Assembly (NCBI GenBank): GCA_003550325.1
Contig: QKWP01000766.1
Location: forward strand, 33,425-97,424
Direction of reading: 5' to 3'
DNA length: 64,000 bases
Source of the DNA: Gigaspora rosea
Lineage: Eukaryota; Glomeromycota; Glomeromycetes; Diversisporales; Gigasporaceae
Shown: positions 1-11,154 of the stretch, piece by piece
Position numbering within the stretch: position 1 is the first letter of the stretch
Layout of the letters: each line of letters opens with the position of its first letter
Program-made: the position numbers and the translations under genes
The notes under the pieces: generated by a model
The model's database searches: none
What the model was told of the DNA's origin: nothing
What the model saw: only the letters and a program-made list of their open reading frames with translations

Positions 1-1
1 T

Positions 2-2113
2 ATGTCTTCATTATCTCCGTTGATTGCTCAAATTCCCCAATATATAGGTCAGGAACCTCCTGACGAATATTATAATAGAGTAGTACAAGTATTTTCATAT
101 GGAAGTACATTGGCTGTTGCTGGATTTAATGATGCCGTAAAAGCTGAAATTTTAAAATCTAAAATGTCTGGTAAATATACACCCGTTCTAGCTGAATATC
201 CTGTAGGTACAAATAATGATACTCCAGCATGATTTTAGCTTGGTTATGGCATAAATATCATGAAGAAACAATAGGATCACGCAATGCCTCTTTATCCAGA
301 TTAGCACAAGAAAAATTTAACCCCACCAACACTCTTCAAACCTATGAAGACAGAATTTGTCAATTATTATTACAAACACCAAATAATAACCAGGATGCAT
401 TGGCTATATTATGGACTCACTTACCTGATGAATTATTTACAAGAGTAAAAATAACGAATCTAGCAGATATAAATGCTTTCTTTATTTCTATTAAGGACAC
501 ATGGCTTGAGCGAAAACCTTCTACCTTTACATATAATAGGGTTAATAACAATTCATCAGTTCCTATAATTTTATCTAATACAATACCTAGTGAAAATTTA
601 ACTATTTATAAAAAAGCATATAACCATTTAGATCTTATAGCCCAAAGACTGAGGTATTCTGATGAAGCAACTAGAGATCCAGATGCTTTAGAAAATTTTA
701 TCAAAGAAGAATTATATAAAAAATTAGGCTATGCAAATTATAATATACAATCAAAAAAATTATATGCTACAAAAAAGCCTACGGCTAAAAAAACAACAAA
801 ATTAAAGAAAGTAGAAAGATACTGTTCTATGTGTGAAAAGGTCAGTCATGCAAAAAAGAATTGCCCCAAAGTTAGAAAGACTAAAAGATTAATAATATTA
901 CTAGCTCCCAATATGAATATATTGACCAAAGCCAATCAGAAGATGATATAGAGTATATAATTAATGAAAGCGACCAAGAAGACAGTAGCCAAGAAGAAAG
1001 TGACCAAGAAAATAGTGAGATTGAGTCTAGAGAAACTAATTGTTTTAATATAAAAAAAAATAAGGTTTTTAAGTCTTCTATAAAAAAGAAATCTAAAAAA
1101 CTAGTAAAAAAAACTATTAATGAAAATCAGATATTTTTAGAGTTAGTTAAATATATTTTAACAGGATATATTTCTCAATGCCCTAAAGAAATTCTAACAG
1201 GTATATATACGGATCTTAGTAAATTATTCTCCGAAATAAAAGACTCATTTTATTCATATCATTCAAAAAATTGTACGAATAAAGAAGTAGCCAAAGTATG
1301 GGAAAATATAATAAAAAAGTATCAATTTATTTTAGAGCCATTTTTCCCCACATGCTCAGAAAAAGATATGCCGGCATATTTAACTTCAAGCAATTATTGT
1401 GAGAAGATAGAAGGGTCTTCTTCCTCGACAAATTCGAGCACTTCATGTTTAAATTATGCTATAAAACAATATCAAGAAGCCCAATTATATCGAAATTGGC
1501 TTGATCCATTAAAAATAAACTTTTTGCAAATAAAAGAACCCAATAACTATGCCACAATTTCATGTAAAGTATATGATTTAGAAATACCCCATGCATTACT
1601 CAATATGGGTTCAGATAGGTCACATGTTTCTGAAAATATCGCAAACCATTTTATAAAATATTTTGGGCTAAAAATAGATAGAAAAAAGGTTTATAGACTA
1701 ACAGGGCTGTAGGCAAAAAACAATTTGTTGGGACCTTTTCTGATATACCTGTTACTATAGGTATTGGAAATAATACCTTAACAATTTCGGATGAGTTTTC
1801 AGTTTTACTAACAGAAAAAGATAATAATGGCAATGATATATCATTATTTATTCTTGGCACTAGATGGCAATATCGGGCGGGCTGGGAACCTATAGTAAAG
1901 GGTGAGTTTACAGCATCAGCTAATAGAAAAAGTATTACTATTCCACTTTCAGTTTATAATAAGGGAAAAACCAATATTCTAATAAAAAAAAATATAAGTT
2001 ATGATGAACTTGAAAAAATGTTATTTGATACTCTCAATGCTAAAGAGGTTCTCAATGAGGTATATGAAAAGTTTTTATCATTCTATGATGAGCTGGATCT
2101 TTTACTTAGCTAG
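2..2113 (+). pseudogene. gag-protease ORF of a retroelement, frameshifted
   Basis: Four reading-frame pieces join into one polypeptide: residues from 2-232, 229 to about 900, about 900-1712 and 1706-2113. The second piece ends in a CCHC zinc knuckle (CSMCEKVSHAKKNC, about 829-870), typical of Gag. An acidic Glu/Ser-rich linker follows at 955-1030. A retropepsin-like domain follows, with ALLNMGSDRSHVS at about 1594-1632 and the conserved late segment ILGTRW near 1851-1868. Frameshifts lie near 230, 900 and 1706; the last looks like one lost G. The catalytic Asp of the D-T-G triad is Asn and the Thr is Met, so the protease is dead. No reverse transcriptase, RNase H or integrase follows. The 5' part of the gag probably lies before the window. 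The domain calls are firm; the retroelement clade is not. Confidence 0.8.
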
Positions 2114-2629
2114 TATATGCAGATATTTGGCTATATTTTTTTTATTACGAATGGCTTCTTTTTCATAAAATGCATTTAGATCTCTACCTTCTTGTGATAA
2201 ATTATGAGCCGGCTCAGGCAGAATTAGTTTGCTAGCCAGATTTTCTTTTTTTGAAACATGAGCTGGCTCAGACCCGCCTTCTCGTAATAAATCACTCGAA
2301 GGCAGAATTGATTTGTTATCTAAATTTTCTCTTTTCAAATTCCCGCCTTCTCGTGATAAATCACTTGAAGCCAGATATATCGGTAATCTGAATTGGCAAT
2401 CCAGATTTATTTTTTTGAGCTTGCGAGAAAAAATTGCTTGATCCCAGGCAACTCTATTTTTTTCTTCACCTCTCCAGATCTGATAAATACGTTTTTGTGA
2501 TATGCTATATTTTTCTTTTAGCTCATTTAAAACTTTAGACCTTGGTCTATCATTACGGCATTGCATAATAAAATTATAATCAGCTAGTAATAAAGAAGGA
2601 GCATCACATCTTATGCGTTGCCTAAGCAT
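2102..2629 (-). CDS. small HTH-like protein downstream of the polymerase
   Basis: An intact 175-residue ORF. The N-terminal third (about residues 35-58, with SISQKRIYQIWRGEE) resembles a helix-turn-helix of the homeodomain-like or resolvase type. The middle third holds three imperfect repeats of roughly 25 residues built around LPSSDLLREGG and KxENLxxK. The C-terminus is charged. It starts 45 bp after the end of the type-B polymerase on the same strand, so it is probably a co-resident gene of that element. Its stop overlaps the end of the gag-protease ORF on the other strand by 12 bp. I do not recognise a named family; a DNA-binding accessory role is inference. Confidence 0.5.
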   Translation of the reverse strand: MLRQRIRCDAPSLLLADYNFIMQCRNDRPRSKVLNELKEKYSISQKRIYQIWRGEEKNRVAWDQAIFSRKLKKINLDCQFRLPIYLASSDLSREGGNLKRENLDNKSILPSSDLLREGGSEPAHVSKKENLASKLILPEPAHNLSQEGRDLNAFYEKEAIRNKKNIAKYLHILAK

Positions 2630-3335
2630 GATAGTATTTTTTTTATATCTAATATATTATTTCAAAATAATTTATTAAATAGAATGCATATATTCAGTTC
2701 GCATAGCCAAATTATTGGCTTCTTGCTCTGATAATAATGATCTATCTATTGGATCATCTAGCAAGGACCCTTCTAAAGCTGGCATATATGAATTTGTAGC
2801 CATTTCATTTATGCCTTTTTTGCTTACCCCCTTGTGCTTAGACTTTGTAGACTTATCTACTAAGACATAGTGGTATGACTTGGCCTGGATATGATAAGAT
2901 TCTGTAATCACATTGCCTGGAGTCTCATCTTTAAAAAGCCCAATAGTCTTAGAATCATTAAGATCAAAAAGCTCAGGTCGCTCTGCCATGTCTTTATAGA
3001 TATTTTCAGTCTCAACTTGATATATAAATAAGTCAATATCCATATATCCGAGCTGGGCTTTATCACTATATCTCTCTTTTACATACCCATACCAGAAGCG
3101 ATACATCAAGAGCTTGCTAAGACCTAGAACTGATGCTCCGACAATAATGGGCTTATTAAGGGTCACATTAGCTTTTCCCATATGCGCTCCTACAAGTGTA
3201 TTTCCAAGCTGCCTAGCATATTTAAAAGAGGGTTTACAAATCTGTTTGATAAACTTCTTTTCATTTTGCTCATTATTCATGGCCATGAGCTTGATGTCTT
3301 GGTATTTGCGAACATTTTCTATAGTTTTGCCATAT

Positions 3336-3732
3336 GGGACATGGACTAGGAAAACCCCTCTTTGAAGGGTAGTTTCCATTTTGAGAAAATAGCGATTATT
3401 TGTCTGTGGAACCTAAATTTTACCCCTGAATTTTTTGTTTATTTTTAGATATCAATTACTGAATAAACAATGTCATGTGATTATAAAACACTGATTGACC
3501 AATTTGATTTAATTGAGTCATAAATCTTTGGTTGTAAATCTATTTTTAGAGCACGATCGTTAAAAAATTGGGTTACATTCAAGTTAAAATATCTCGATAA
3601 ATTATTATATTAACGTAGTGTAAAAATGAAATACATATAGATACAAACCGGAACTTTAATTTGAATCAAACAATCAAACAACTCAATTTTTTTAAAAAAT
3701 CGTCAAAGGAGGGTTTTCCTAGTCCATGACCC
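3336..3732. mobile_element. MITE copy A inside the polymerase (between motifs B and C)
   Basis: A 397-bp insert. Its ends are inverted repeats of about 20 bp beginning GGGACATGGACTAGG on one side and GGGTCATGGACTAGG on the other. It is flanked by ATAT on both sides (3332-3335 and 3733-3736). Removing it rejoins the VYG of motif B to the downstream GKTIENVRKY reading frame, which proves it is an insertion. It encodes nothing. The superfamily is uncertain: the duplication could be 4 bp, or up to 6 bp if adjoining CC is counted. Confidence 0.85.
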
Positions 3733-4997
3733 ATATACCGAGTTATTCATAAGCTTAAAGAAATCTTTCTCAAAAGCATTCTTAGCGCCTTGTTGCTTTT
3801 CTGTATTAAAGGCTATATAAGGAGCAAGCCAGTTAATCTGATTAAAAGATAGGATTTCTGTAACCTCATCAACTATTATACCCAATTTTACGTAATATTG
3901 GAGTTCTTGGTAATGAATAACATAATCTTTTTGTGGACCAAGGTGTAGAACTAATTTTTTTGTTGCTATAAACCGTCCACCATCCAAGTTATCTACAAGC
4001 TCTGAGGTATAGGGACACAACATATCTTTACTTACAGCCATATTCTCTACAGCTGGGAGTAAATCGCTCAAATAGTCATGAGTTTTTAGTGGAAAGTGTG
4101 CCTTAATATTTAAGTAATAACCTTGTGGAGAATTTGCTTCAGTATTAAGAATTCTATCAAGATATTTCTTTTGCACATTTGGGTTGTCCTCCAAGTATTT
4201 ACAACTTGCCTCCTATTTATAATTTCCTATGAGCAAATACTGACTCATGGCCCAGCTGTAAAGATTATTTGCATCAACATATGAAATCCATGATGTGGGC
4301 TTAGATGGGTTAAATGCATTTCCCATTTTAGGATTATTAGCCTTGAAATATCGTTTACATACTATAGCTATACTCACACGCTTGGTTTCTTCAATAAATT
4401 CATACATAGTCATATCTGTAAAGAGCTCGATCTTAACTTCTGTCATTTTAAGCATGGCATCCCAAGCTAAAGCTGGTGAGGACACATAGTGGCTCGGATC
4501 AAGCTCATAATATTGTATACATGTTTTTCAGAATTGGGTCCAGACATAAGCAAGGCTAAGCACATCAGTCTTAAGATAGATATTATGATATTCACCCAAA
4601 TTCTGGCAATTAAATTCTTTCCATACTTTTTGGGCATGTTTATAGTCATCTTGTGTAATCTTATCTTTAAGAGTACTATGAAATTCTTCGAATAAAGGAA
4701 GCTCGGTTTCTAAAAATCTATCTTGTGAATTGATATAGTCATAGTGATAAACTCCTTTATGTAAAACTAAGGCTATTTGTTCTGAAGAGTAACCTAGTTT
4801 TTCGAAATACTTGGTTGTTATTGGGTGATTATTACCCAAATTTTTTGTAAGATTTGCCAAGCTATTATTCATGAATTGCATGCTATTTATATATTTAAGC
4901 TGACCTATCTTCATAGACTTGTATCGCTCAAATGTTTCAGCTATGACCCTGATTTGGTGAGTATTAACTGATTTTCTAACAGATTCACAAACCAAAT

Positions 4998-5386
4998 GGG
5001 TCATGGACTAGAAAAAACACCATCTGAAGGGGGTTTTCATTTTGAGAAAATAGCGATTAATTGTTTGTGAAACCTAAATTTTGCCCCTGAATTTTTTGTT
5101 TATTTTTAGATATTAATTACTGAGTAAACAAGGTCATGTGATTATGAAACACTGATTGACCAATCTATTTAAATTGAGCCGTCAATCTTTGGTTGTAAAT
5201 CTATTTTTAGAGCACGAATATTAAAAAATTGTTTTACATTCAAGTTAAAATATTTTGATAAATTATTATATCAACGTGGAGTAAAAAGTAAAATACATAT
5301 AGATATAAACCGAAACTTTAATTTGAATCAAAAATCTCAAAATTTTTAAAAAAGTGTCAGAGGGGGGTTTTCCTAGACCATGACCC
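4998..5386. mobile_element. MITE copy B inside the polymerase
   Basis: This is a 389-bp insert closely similar along its whole length to copy A, in the same orientation. It shares the GGGTCATGG..ACTAG termini and is flanked by AAAT at 4994-4997 and 5387-5390. Removing it restores the polymerase frame from GYDSHL to VCESVRKS. No coding capacity. Confidence 0.85.
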
Positions 5387-7499
5387 AAATGAGAGTCGTA
5401 GCCCCAGAAGTTATGAAAGATAATTGGAATAGGAGTTTTCCATGTTTCAATCTGGAGTTTGAGATTATATGTATTGTGGGTGGGTCCCCGAAACATACCT
5501 GTAATATGGCAGTGGTCCCAGACCTTGTCTTCTATAGCAAGATTTTCTTTACATATCCAACAGGTATTTGCTTTGGCAAATTTTTTTTTATCATTTTCTG
5601 TCACAATTTGGTCATGCTTAATAGCTAAAACTTTATTAATTTCGACTAGCTCCTTATCAATTCTTCAGACAAATTCTTGTGTAGCATTTTCTCCTCGATA
5701 TAGTAAGACCCCCATATGTCCCCAGTATCAAACCAATGAACTAGATAACAAAAGCTATTAGCTTTTTGCTCGGCAAGTTTTCGCATTTGTCCTCCATATT
5801 CTTCATTGCATTTTTTGTTGTCTGCCTCGAAGTCTGCTATAATTACACATGGGGCATTAATCATCCGAGCATAATTTTTAAATTTTTCAAAATCATTGAC
5901 ACCTTTAATAGGTAATTTGACTTCTTGAGTTGCTTCCCCCAAACCGAAACAGTGCTTTTGATGATGGGCTAGAGATTTTTCTGACTGGAAGCTATGAAAG
6001 CACTGATTACATAGATACTTTTTAACTTTTTTAGCATTATCTTTATAAACCAATCCATCCAGATTTTTGATCCAAAGAAAATGATTTTTTTGCCCATATT
6101 TATCATCCTCAGATTTGGTAATATCCGAAGAGCCATGAGATATATAATATGTTGTCTATTATAGTTCTTGCTAGCTATTACTGGTTTGTGGGTTGCTGAT
6201 TCTTCTTTCCATTCCCAGACATTGATAAAGATATCAGGATTCATCTCCTCAATCTTATTAAATGTACGGGAACAAACTGGGGTAGGCATAGGAATTCCAT
6301 CAAGCTTAACGATATCTAAATAGGGCTTGTATTTTCTAGCTCGAAAGATTCGTTCAAGATGTTCTGTATACCCATCTTGATAAGCGAAATATGCTCCTAA
6401 TGCTCCTTGGAGACATTTTTCTGATAAGGTATTTGTTTCTGAATCAACTAAACCTTGATTGTCAGGATTAATAGTACATTTTGTATTGGCAAGCTTTTTG
6501 GGAGTAGGAATATAAGAAACTCCATTAGATCGGTGGTATGTATAAGCTTCAATAAATACTCTATCGATACGGATTAGTTGCCAGTTAGAACCACTTTCTA
6601 ACATTTTCTCAATTTTTTCATCTATTTCCTGGCCAGAAAGAGTTAAATGATTATCTATATCATCTTTAGAGAGAATTACTCATATATCTCCTCTGTGATA
6701 GGATTCTTTATAAACAGGAAAACATTGGTTACCACATTTTTGCATTTTGGTATACTTGCATGATACAACTAATGCTGATTTGATTTGCTCTTTTTCTTGT
6801 AATTCTGTTAAAATAACTTTGGTTGTTTTTTCTCAAGCTGATCCTATAAGCTGGGGCATATATGGTGCATCTATATATTCGTTTTTGGTTTTTACACCTT
6901 TATTGAATGCATATGCTAAGTTTTTTCTAGAAGGGACTATCGCTTCCCATTTGCTTAATAATGAAAGATTTTTATGGGGCCTTGATGGATCAGCAGATTT
7001 TTTCTCAAATCGGATATTGTCTTTGGGGCGTTTTTATCTGCTCTAAGATATTTTTCTTTTATTAAATCTGGCTGAATATCAGATTGTTTCAGTTCTACAT
7101 CACTATCTTTTATTGTCTCTTGAAGTTCGTTCTGTGAGGCTATGTTTTCTCTATAGGCTTGGGTTGCGGGGCCTGGACTGGCTTTTTGAGAAATTGGTAT
7201 TGATGATTTATTTCTTTTTGTTATTTCTCGCCTTCGATCTCTTCCTCGAATGTGGGGTATGGGAAGGAGTATACCTTGTTTTCTTTCTTCCTCTTGGTCT
7301 TTGGCTTGGAGAATTGTAATTTGAGGAATTACTTTTGGTCGACATTTATATTGCCTTTCATTATGGCAACGAAGTTTCCATAATTTGGGAAAGTTTTTGC
7401 CACATCTTGTACATGGATATTCGACCATATTTGTTATATAATACTTATAAAAATCTTTTCTTTAATTATAATACCTTAAGTACTATATAATACTTATAA

Positions 7500-7751
7500 A
7501 ATATTTTTGTTTAAATAAAAATTTTGGTATCCCGATATCATTTTTCTTGTCCTAATTTTGGTACCAAGATCTGAAATTTTAGTAAATATATCTGAAATTT
7601 TGGTATCCAGATCTGAAAAATAGCTATCTATGTCTGAAATTTTGGTACCCAGATATCAAAATTTTGGTATCAATATCCGAAATATCTGAAATTTTGGTAC
7701 CCGAGTATCATAATTTTGGTACCCATATCTGAAATTTTGGTATCTGTATTC
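7500..7751. repeat. degenerate tandem repeat with GGTACC cores
   Basis: About ten imperfect units of roughly 22-26 bp built on TCTGAAATTTTGGTACCC, many containing the palindrome GGTACC or its variant GGTATC. The array lies just upstream of the polymerase start at 7428, where a promoter or element end would be expected. A regulatory or terminal role is inference. Confidence 0.7.
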
Positions 7752-7790
7752 CAAATTTTGGTACCCGCTATGGCGGGGTACCAAAATTTG
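7752..7790. repeat. perfect 15-bp-arm hairpin
   Basis: CAAATTTTGGTACCC at 7752-7766 is repeated as its exact reverse complement at 7776-7790, around a 9-base GC-rich loop. It closes the GGTACC repeat array. Confidence 0.8.
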
Positions 7791-8202
7791 TCCTTTGCTA
7801 GATAGAGTTAAATCGCTTTTTGAATTAATTCTAGGATAACATAGAAAATAGTATGCATATTAGGCTTGAATGGGCCCACAGAGAAGCACACTCGGACACT
7901 TCGGTCCTCGGTGCTCTCAGCTCGTTTCAAGGGCAAGCAATATAGTATAATTGTTTTGTTATCTTGTTTGGGATTAAAAACATAGCCAGAGCATTAACAA
8001 AGACTATGTACTCCTTAATGTTGGAAACCCAAATTTAGGAGTAAGGAAAGTAAGTTAACAGGATTTGGCTCTAGCGCAATTTAGAGTTTGAATTCAATAT
8101 AAGATTATATATTTCTAGAAGAGCTTGAAAATTGGTAAGGAACCTATTCTGAATACATTACGGTATTTTTTGTCCTAGAACCCCCTTTTTGCCCTACTCA
8201 GG
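7791..8202. other. non-coding stretch with one GC-rich hairpin
   Basis: No reading frame of note. A GC-rich imperfect hairpin at about 7881-7918 (GAGAAGCAC paired with GTGCTCTC, with CGGAC/GTCCTCG inside) stands out from the A+T-rich surroundings. Its role is unknown. Confidence 0.4.
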
Positions 8203-8509
8203 AAAATAATGGGTTAAATGCCCCAGTCCTTATAGACATGCTTGATGCAAGGTTAATAATGGTTTGAATGAAACTCTGGACTTGCAAAAACTTCTGGGCA
8301 ACAAATGAGAGATTGAAAATAGAATTTGCACTGCTTAGAAGACGAAAAAAAACAGTACAAAAGGTTCTTTTCATCTCACCAATTCGGCTAAAAGGTTGGC
8401 CTTGCGAATGGAAACCATACCTCACAGCTTGGAAGCGACTAAAAGGGGAAATACCTGATAGCAGCAAGAATTGGCCCTGGAACCTAGAGGACCTCGGAAT
8501 TATGGGAAC
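8203..8509 (+). mobile_element. duplicated 3' piece of a LINE
   Basis: This 307-bp segment is nearly identical to 10030-10336, the 3' part of the LINE that follows. It encodes the stretch between the reverse transcriptase and the C-terminal zinc knuckle (frame containing PYLTAWKRLKGEIPD). Unlike the second copy, it keeps that frame open through CCAATTCGGCT. It stops exactly at the ambiguous base 8510. Confidence 0.8.
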
Positions 8510-8510
8510 N
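8510..8510. other. ambiguous base N at a LINE-LINE junction
   Basis: The only N in the window. LINE 3' sequence ends here and more 5' LINE sequence resumes, so this is probably a scaffold join or an unresolved repeat, not a real single base. Confidence 0.7.
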
Positions 8511-11040
8511 CACTTCCATACCGCTTCATATCTTCTCTGACCCTTACAAGATCCCTGTCGCTGTGTGCTGTATTGCAAGTACTATATAGAAGGCTATAGT
8601 CGCTTGTAACAACATCACGGGAGGCAACAAATTTAGTTAGAAATCCTGAACTACCTGCTGTAGAAGATCGGTTAGAAATTTTGTAGTACATAAGGAATCA
8701 ATTTGAGGCGATATATCAAGATGAACCAGTAGAGATAGAAGCAATAGAGGCCCTTACTAATGATCTTCCATCAGTATCACAGCAACAAAATGAGGCTCTA
8801 ATAAAAGAAATCAGCTTACAAGAAGTCATAGATACAATAGATAAACTTCCAAATTATAAAGCACCAGGTTCAGATGGAATAATATATGAATTTTACAAGA
8901 CTTATCATAAGGAAGTTTCTCTAGTTCTTAAGGAGGTTTTCAATAAAGCACTAGGCTCGGGTATAATCCCAGTCTCATGGAGAAAATCAGTAATTACCCT
9001 GCTCCCTAAAAAGAATGAGGCCCTTGAAAATATTGGTAATTGGAGACCCATCTTACTAGTAAATGCAGATGCTAAAATCTTTATGAAGATCATGGCAGAC
9101 AGACTTAACCATATCTGCAAAGACATTATAGGTAACCATCAAGCAGGCTTTGTAAAGAACAGATCAATTGTTGATGCAGCCTTGGACATTATAAGTACAA
9201 TGAGAAGTCAAGAAAATCAGTCTGATACAGCTTGGCTACTCTTCTTAGACCAAAAAAAAGCCTTTGACAGAGTGAATCATAACTATCTAATACAAGTACT
9301 TAGAAAAATGGGCTTTAGCTCCTTTTTTGTGAATCTGATTAGAAACCTTTTTGGAAACTTAGTTTAGCACATAACAGATGCAGGTTTGCTTTCCATACCA
9401 TTTAAGATTAGAAGAGGAGTCAGACAAGGTGACCCTCTCTCCCCCCTACTTTATGTAATAGCTTTTGAGCCTCTTCTTAGGTTGTTAAAATTCAAGATAA
9501 ATGGAGCTCCTACAGGATCTACTATATTCAAGATTACTGCCTATGCTGATGATCTAACAGTGGGACTAGGCTCAATAGAAGATTGGAACACATTAACAAA
9601 CCTTTTAACAAAATATGAAATGGTAGCAAATGCTGTAGTAAATAAGGAAAAATCCAAACTGTTACCTCTAACAGAAAAGGCTAGTCAGACAATATTACCA
9701 GGTGAGAGAAACTTTGACAAATTAAAAAAAATGGAACAATCAGAATCCTTGGATTTGAGGTAGATAAGAAAGGACAACCAAGCAAAACACTTTGGGAAAA
9801 CATTACCACAAAACTAAAGAAGCTAACAGAGAACATGAAAAGAAGAGGCCTCTCATTTAAGGGTAGAATTCTAATAGCAAAGTCACTTCTATTATCGAGA
9901 GTGTGGTTTGCTTCTTATATACTTTCCCCTAACAAAAAGCAATTAGGAAAAATTAACGAGATAATGATCTCCTAGATAAAGAACAAGTCAAGGCTCCTTC
10001 CAAGATATGCGATATATCAACAAACACAGAAAAATAATGGGTTAAATGCCCTAGTCCTTATAGACATGCTTGATGCAAGGCTAATAATGGTTTGGATGAA
10101 ACTCTGGACTTGCAAAAACTTCTGGGCAACAAATGAGAGATTGAAAATAGAATCTGCACTGCTTAGAAGACGGAAAAAAACTGTACAAAAGGTTCTTTCC
10201 ACCTCACAATTCGGCTAAAAGGTTGGCCTTGCGAATGGAAACCATACCTCACAGCTTGGAAGCGACTAAAAGGGGAAATACCTGATAGCAGCAAGAATTG
10301 GCCCTGGAACCTAGAGGACCTCGGAATTATGGGAACAACTACAAATAATATAACAATAGCAAAAGCTGCAGACTATCTCAAAAAGTTATCTATTACGAGT
10401 ACTCTTATACAGACAAACTTTTTTAGTAAACCTAACAGCAAAGAAAACTGGGCATGGTCACTAATAAAATGGGCACTGAATATTAAAAAAAATATCTTCT
10501 GGAGGTTACTCCACAAAGCACTTCCTCTAGGTACAAGAATAGTGCACATAGACCCAATGATCTCACGTGACTGTCCATGGTGCCCTGATGAAATACAGAC
10601 AATAGAACATTTTGCAATGGGTTGCCGCATTAGTTGTAAGATATAGGAACTTGCATATAATACATTTGGACTTTCACAAAGAGTAGATCCTCCAACCACA
10701 ATAGAAAAAATATTCACAGCATCTAATGCTGGATTAACTCAATCACACAAGTCGATTGTCTGGCTGCATATCACAGTAATATATGAAATTTGGGTCTGGT
10801 TTTCAAATAGGCAGTGAGGTAAAGTTATGATGCCAGAACCAGCAATACAGTTCATCTGGAAGTCCAGAATTGCAAAAGAAATAAATGTGGCATTGAAATG
10901 CCAACTACTAAAGAAAAAGGAAAGAGCTTTTTTGAAAAATGTATATAGTACAAATAAGTTAGAAAATAATTGTATATAATATTTTGTATATATAATTTAG
11001 TATAATAAAGAGCGTCATTTGACGTTCCCAAATAATCGCT
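8511..11040 (+). pseudogene. LINE (non-LTR retrotransposon) ORF2, broken
   Basis: Reverse transcriptase blocks are in order: the KAPGSDGI segment (about 8861-8884), the FLDQKKAFDRVNH motif (about 9245-9285), RRGVRQGDPLSPLL (about 9410-9450) and the YADD catalytic motif at 9542-9553. A C-terminal zinc knuckle follows (CPWC..H..C, about 10571-10625). The frame ends at 10977-10979. The upstream endonuclease domain is missing: the copy begins in the linker before RT. Defects: stops at 9365-9367, 9973-9975, 10644-10646 and 10815-10817, a one-base indel in the A-run near 9728, and one lost C near 10205. The 3' end probably lies between 10980 and 11040, before the A-rich run at about 11050. Confidence 0.85.
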
Positions 11041-11154
11041 ATCTCAGGGTTTAAAAAAGAAAAAAAAAGTTTAAATAGTCTTATACTTACCAGCTAATAA
11101 TTTAATATATATATAAATAATTATAGATGTTTTATTTAATAGCAGATTATTATA

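Larger units (their letters stand above)
2675..7428 (-). pseudogene. protein-primed-type family B DNA polymerase (Polinton-like), broken
   Basis: The start at 7428 opens with a C2H2 finger (YPCTRCGKNF..). A second finger follows (CNQCFHSFQSEKSLAHHQKHC region, about 5940-6010). Then come exonuclease motif I (IIADFEA, about 5840), a Cys-rich DHCHITG segment resembling endonuclease VII (about 5480-5530), polymerase motif A (YVDANNLYSWA, about 4250), motif B (KLMNNSVYG, about 3735-3760) and motif C (YMDIDLFIYQ, about 3020-3050, normally DTDS). This layout is known from Polinton/Maverick-type pPolB and from many Rhizophagus copies. Damage: in-frame TGA at 6833-6835, 6680-6682 and 4528-4530, TAG at 4213-4215, frameshifts near 6960, 6130 and 5655, and two MITE insertions. 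No integrase, packaging ATPase or capsid gene is visible, so this is a solitary or truncated element. Confidence 0.85.

Noticed and set aside
3114..5761. Plus-strand open frames across the polymerase region
   Set aside because: Shadows of the minus-strand polymerase; only the minus strand shows the polymerase motifs in order.
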